Part shown: positions 61,702-64,000 of the stretch, piece by piece
Numbering within the stretch: position 1 is the first letter of the stretch
Layout: the number at the start of each line of letters is the position of its first letter
DNA from: Hyphomicrobiales bacterium
GTDB taxonomy: Bacteria; Pseudomonadota; Alphaproteobacteria; Rhizobiales; Rhizobiaceae
Assembly (NCBI GenBank): GCA_900469345.1
Contig: UBWZ01000004.1
Location: forward strand, 62,001-126,000
Direction of reading: 5' to 3'
Length of the DNA: 64,000 nt
Translations under genes and position numbers: made by a program
Notes under the pieces: generated by a model
The model's input: only the letters and a program-made list of their open reading frames with translations
The model's database searches: none
Told to the model about the DNA's origin: nothing

Positions 61702-62811
61702 TTACAGATGGTCGACGATGGAAACGGGTTCGCCCGGGCGCACCGAGGCACCACCCTCGACGATGACGCGGTCGCCTGCGCCAAGCCCGTCAAGGATCTC
61801 GCGCGATCCGCCGGCCAGCTTTTCGCCGATCGCCACCTTGCGGATTTCCGCCCGGTCCCCCGCCCCGACCACCATGACGGTGCGGCCGAGCTGCGAAGTG
61901 CCGATCGCGGCGTCCGGGACGGCAAGCGCCTTGACCGTGGCGAGCGGAATGCGCACCCGGGCGAACATGCCCGGAGACAGCAGGGGCCCGGGATCGGCGA
62001 CCTTGGCACGAAGGGTCATGGTTCCGGAGGCGGCATCGACCTCGGGCGCGATGTAGTCCAGCGTCCCCGCATAGGGATAGTCCGTATCCGTCTGCAGGCC
62101 GATCTCGACCGGGATCGGGCCGCGCCCGTCCAGGGTGACCTTGCGCTCGGCCATCACCTTGCGGATCTCGATCACCTGCCGCTCATTGGCGGAAAACACT
62201 GCACGAAGCGGGCTCGGCTGCACGAGGGTCGCGAGCTTGGGCGCCGAAGCCGCGTTGACATAGGCGCCGGGATCGAGCGTCCGGGCAGACAGAATGCCGT
62301 CGAAGGGCGCCCGCACTTCCGTATAGCTGAGGTTGAGCTGCGCGGTGCGAAGTCTTGCTTCCGCCGAGGCCACCTGCGCCCTGGACACCTCGTTCTGCGC
62401 AACAGCGCTCTCGAGCGAACTGTCCGCCACGATCTGCTTGAGCGACAGGGTCTGCTGTCGCTGCAGATTGGCTGCCGCCTGCCTCAGGTTTGCCTGGGCC
62501 TGGGCAAGGTCGGCCTGCGCGGAGGCAAGGCTGATCCTGTAGGGCTCCTGCTCGATCACGAACACGACCTCTCCCCTGGCGACCCGCGCGCCATCCTCGA
62601 AACGGATGGCGTCCAGCGTACCCGAGACGCGTGCCACCAGATCCACCTGGTTGACCGCCTTCAGCGTGCCGGTCGAATAGAGGTAGCGCGTCGCCGGCAT
62701 TTGCGCCGGCACCGCCACCACGACCTTGCTGTCCAGCGGCTGCGCCACGGCGGGAAAACCGGCCAGGAGGGCCGGCAGGAGCACGGGCAGCGGCAGGATC
62801 GGTCGGGACAT
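61702..62811 (-). CDS. RND efflux periplasmic adaptor (MexA/AcrA-like membrane fusion protein)
   Basis: A 369-residue membrane fusion protein. The N-terminal signal (LPVLLPALLAGFPAVAQ) has no lipobox cysteine. It is followed by the lipoyl half-motif VARVSGTLDAIRFEDGARVARGEVVFVIE, an alpha-hairpin with heptads (SAQADLAQAQANLRQAAANLQRQQ...), the second lipoyl half VRAPFDGILSARTLDPGAYVNA and a beta-barrel domain. It should bridge the RND pump to an outer-membrane channel encoded elsewhere. It is cotranscribed with the pump and lies 23 bp after the EF-hand gene. Confidence 0.92.
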   Translation of the reverse strand: MSRPILPLPVLLPALLAGFPAVAQPLDSKVVVAVPAQMPATRYLYSTGTLKAVNQVDLVARVSGTLDAIRFEDGARVARGEVVFVIEQEPYRISLASAQADLAQAQANLRQAAANLQRQQTLSLKQIVADSSLESAVAQNEVSRAQVASAEARLRTAQLNLSYTEVRAPFDGILSARTLDPGAYVNAASAPKLATLVQPSPLRAVFSANERQVIEIRKVMAERKVTLDGRGPIPVEIGLQTDTDYPYAGTLDYIAPEVDAASGTMTLRAKVADPGPLLSPGMFARVRIPLATVKALAVPDAAIGTSQLGRTVMVVGAGDRAEIRKVAIGEKLAGGSREILDGLGAGDRVIVEGGASVRPGEPVSIVDHL

Positions 62812-62834
62812 CGGGGCGCTCCCTTGGGCCTTGG

Positions 62835-63119
62835 CTATTGCAGGGCCTTAAGCTCGTCGGGCGAGATCAGCCCGTCCTTGCTCTTGTCGATCCGGGCAAA
62901 GGCCATTCCGTAGCGTCCGGCGGACTTGATCTTGGCGGCCATCGGCTTGCCGGCGGCGGCCATCCCGTCGATGAACGTCTTGAATTCGCCCTGGTCGAGC
63001 TTGCCGTCGCCGTTTCTGTCGGCCGCGAGATAGGCATCCTGCTGGGCGATCGCCGGAGCAGCGACGGTGACGATGATGATCGCGGCAACAGCAGCACGAC
63101 CGATCCTAGTGAAAGACAT
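62835..63119 (-). CDS. Small secreted EF-hand calcium-binding protein
   Basis: A 94-residue protein with a Sec signal peptide (about 1-26, AAIIIVTVAAPAIAQ) and two canonical EF-hand loops, DRNGDGKLDQGE (34-45) and DKSKDGLISPDE (78-89), both with acidic residues at positions 1, 3, 5 and 12 or close variants. It should bind calcium in the periplasm. It is directly upstream of the RND adaptor gene on the same strand, so the three may form one operon. A functional link to efflux is not established. Confidence 0.85.
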   Translation of the reverse strand: MSFTRIGRAAVAAIIIVTVAAPAIAQQDAYLAADRNGDGKLDQGEFKTFIDGMAAAGKPMAAKIKSAGRYGMAFARIDKSKDGLISPDELKALQ

Positions 63120-63233
63120 GCAACTCTCCTTATGGTTGGGCTTGTAAGGCGCGGGCCGCCCGGCCGCCGAGACGCCGGCGGGACCCGCGACGATGCCGTT
63201 TTATCGGCTCTGTCGTGGCGCACCATCCCATGA

Positions 63234-64000
63234 TCATGGTGTAGACGGGTGGATGGGCGGCGCGAGAAAGCCGCTCTCCGGTTCGCGCACGTCGGCCATG
63301 GTGATCCGGATCCGCCCGGCGGGCTGCAGGCCGCAATCCGCCGCCGCTTCGGCAACGAGACCGGCGATCACCTGCTCGGCGCCCACCGCCGCGGCCCGGG
63401 CCGCCTGGAACGAGACGATCAGCGCCGGTTCCCCATCCTCGGTCTTCAGCGCCCGGGTGGCGATCTTGCCGACCATCGCCGACAAGAGCGGCGCCTCGCT
63501 GCGCAGCGCTGCCGAGGCCACGCGTCCGAACCGCTGCTGGACCGCGATGTCGGGCAGGTCATGGAGCGGCACCGCGGCACTTACCGCGACGAGCCGCCGG
63601 CTGTGGCTGGTGACGGTCGCGATCTCGCCGAAGGGAACCGTGTGCAGCCGGTCGTCGAGGCTGCGCAGACGCAGGCTTCGCAGCGTGATCTGCTCCACCC
63701 GTCCCCGCACGGGCCCGATTTCGATCAGTTCGCCGAGCCGGAAGACGTCGTCCAGCATGCAGAATATGCCGGCAATGACATCCTTGACGAGGGCCTGCGC
63801 GCCGAGGCTGACGGCAAGGCCGAGAATGCCGGCACCCGCCATGACCGGCGTGATATCGAGGCCGAGCGCCGACAGTGCGATCAGCGAAAAGACCGCCGCG
63901 ATCAGCACCAGCATGGCGACCCGCACGGTCGGCAGGAACGTGGAAAGGCGCGCCTGTCGCGTTTCCTTTTCCTCCTCCGATTCGACCGCGAGCGGCGGGC
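63234..64000 (-). CDS. MscS-family mechanosensitive channel, C-terminal part (5' truncated by window edge)
   Basis: About 255 residues are visible; the frame stays open through the end of the window (…VESEEEKETRQARLSTFLPTVRV…), so the ATG at 63926 is internal. The pore-lining TM3 is GAGILGLAVSLGAQALVKDVIAGIFCMLDD, with the glycine/alanine pattern of MscS, followed by the beta domain starting FRLGELIEIGPVRGRVEQITLRSLRLRSLDD and a C-terminal alpha/beta domain. Channels of this type release solutes on hypo-osmotic shock. It is 114 bp upstream of the EF-hand gene. Confidence 0.9.
   Translation of the reverse strand, partial: PPLAVESEEEKETRQARLSTFLPTVRVAMLVLIAAVFSLIALSALGLDITPVMAGAGILGLAVSLGAQALVKDVIAGIFCMLDDVFRLGELIEIGPVRGRVEQITLRSLRLRSLDDRLHTVPFGEIATVTSHSRRLVAVSAAVPLHDLPDIAVQQRFGRVASAALRSEAPLLSAMVGKIATRALKTEDGEPALIVSFQAARAAAVGAEQVIAGLVAEAAADCGLQPAGRIRITMADVREPESGFLAPPIHPSTP

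Noticed and set aside
60202..62913. Plus-strand open frame of 903 codons
   Set aside because: It lies antisense to the RND pump and its adaptor, is rich in Arg, His and Asp, and has no family pattern.

Overview
This is about 64 kb of high-GC chromosomal or megaplasmid-type DNA from an alphaproteobacterium, almost certainly a member of the Rhizobiaceae. The strongest evidence is a succinoglycan (exo) cluster at 25.6-45.5 kb. Its gene order, sizes and orientations follow the Sinorhizobium meliloti layout exoP-N-O-M-A-L-K-H-(I)-T-W-V-U-X-Y-F-Q-Z. A tail-less second FtsZ and rhizobial-type intergenic palindromes agree with this. I see no rRNA, tRNA, transposase or CRISPR array. The window starts inside an MFS transporter gene and ends inside an MscS-type channel gene.

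Layout. (1) 0.5-8.3 kb: a polar amino acid ABC importer on the minus strand faces a plus-strand operon. That operon encodes a DDAH/arginine-deiminase-like hydrolase, a TetR regulator, an AruH-like transaminase and an AruI-like 2-ketoarginine decarboxylase. Together they suggest uptake and catabolism of arginine or a modified arginine. (2) 8.3-13.8 kb: a small acidic protein, an SDR oxidoreductase divergent from an HxlR regulator, an AlaE-like exporter, a DUF763 protein, a second aminotransferase and a YedY-like molybdoenzyme. (3) 13.8-18.4 kb: a three-subunit molybdenum hydroxylase of PaoABC type, divergent from a TetR gene with a perfect 22-bp palindrome between them. (4) 18.5-25.5 kb: a D-threonine/3-hydroxyaspartate aldolase, a pseudouridine kinase with an N-terminal helix-turn-helix plus pseudouridine-5'-phosphate glycosidase, a PhnB-like protein, FtsZ2 and adenine deaminase.

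(5) 25.6-45.5 kb: the exo cluster. ExoY starts the lipid-linked unit and ExoA/L/M/O/U/W extend it. ExoV, ExoH and ExoZ add pyruvyl, succinyl and acetyl groups. ExoT, Q, F and P flip, polymerise and export the chain, ExoK trims it, ExoN supplies UDP-glucose and ExoX restrains ExoY. ExoI and ExoB are absent. (6) 45.7-50.1 kb: two small proteins and an osmF-yehYXW type glycine-betaine ABC importer.

(7) 50.2-58.5 kb: an apparent seven-gene operon, amiC-amiR-permease-permease-binding protein-acetamidase-fused ATPase. A promoter and a strong intrinsic terminator lie directly ahead of amiC. AmiC and AmiR form a known amide sensor and ANTAR antiterminator pair, so the operon is probably switched on by antitermination when an amide is present. 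This is the most interesting regulatory system in the window. (8) 58.5-64 kb: an RND efflux pump with its adaptor, a small EF-hand protein and the partial MscS channel.
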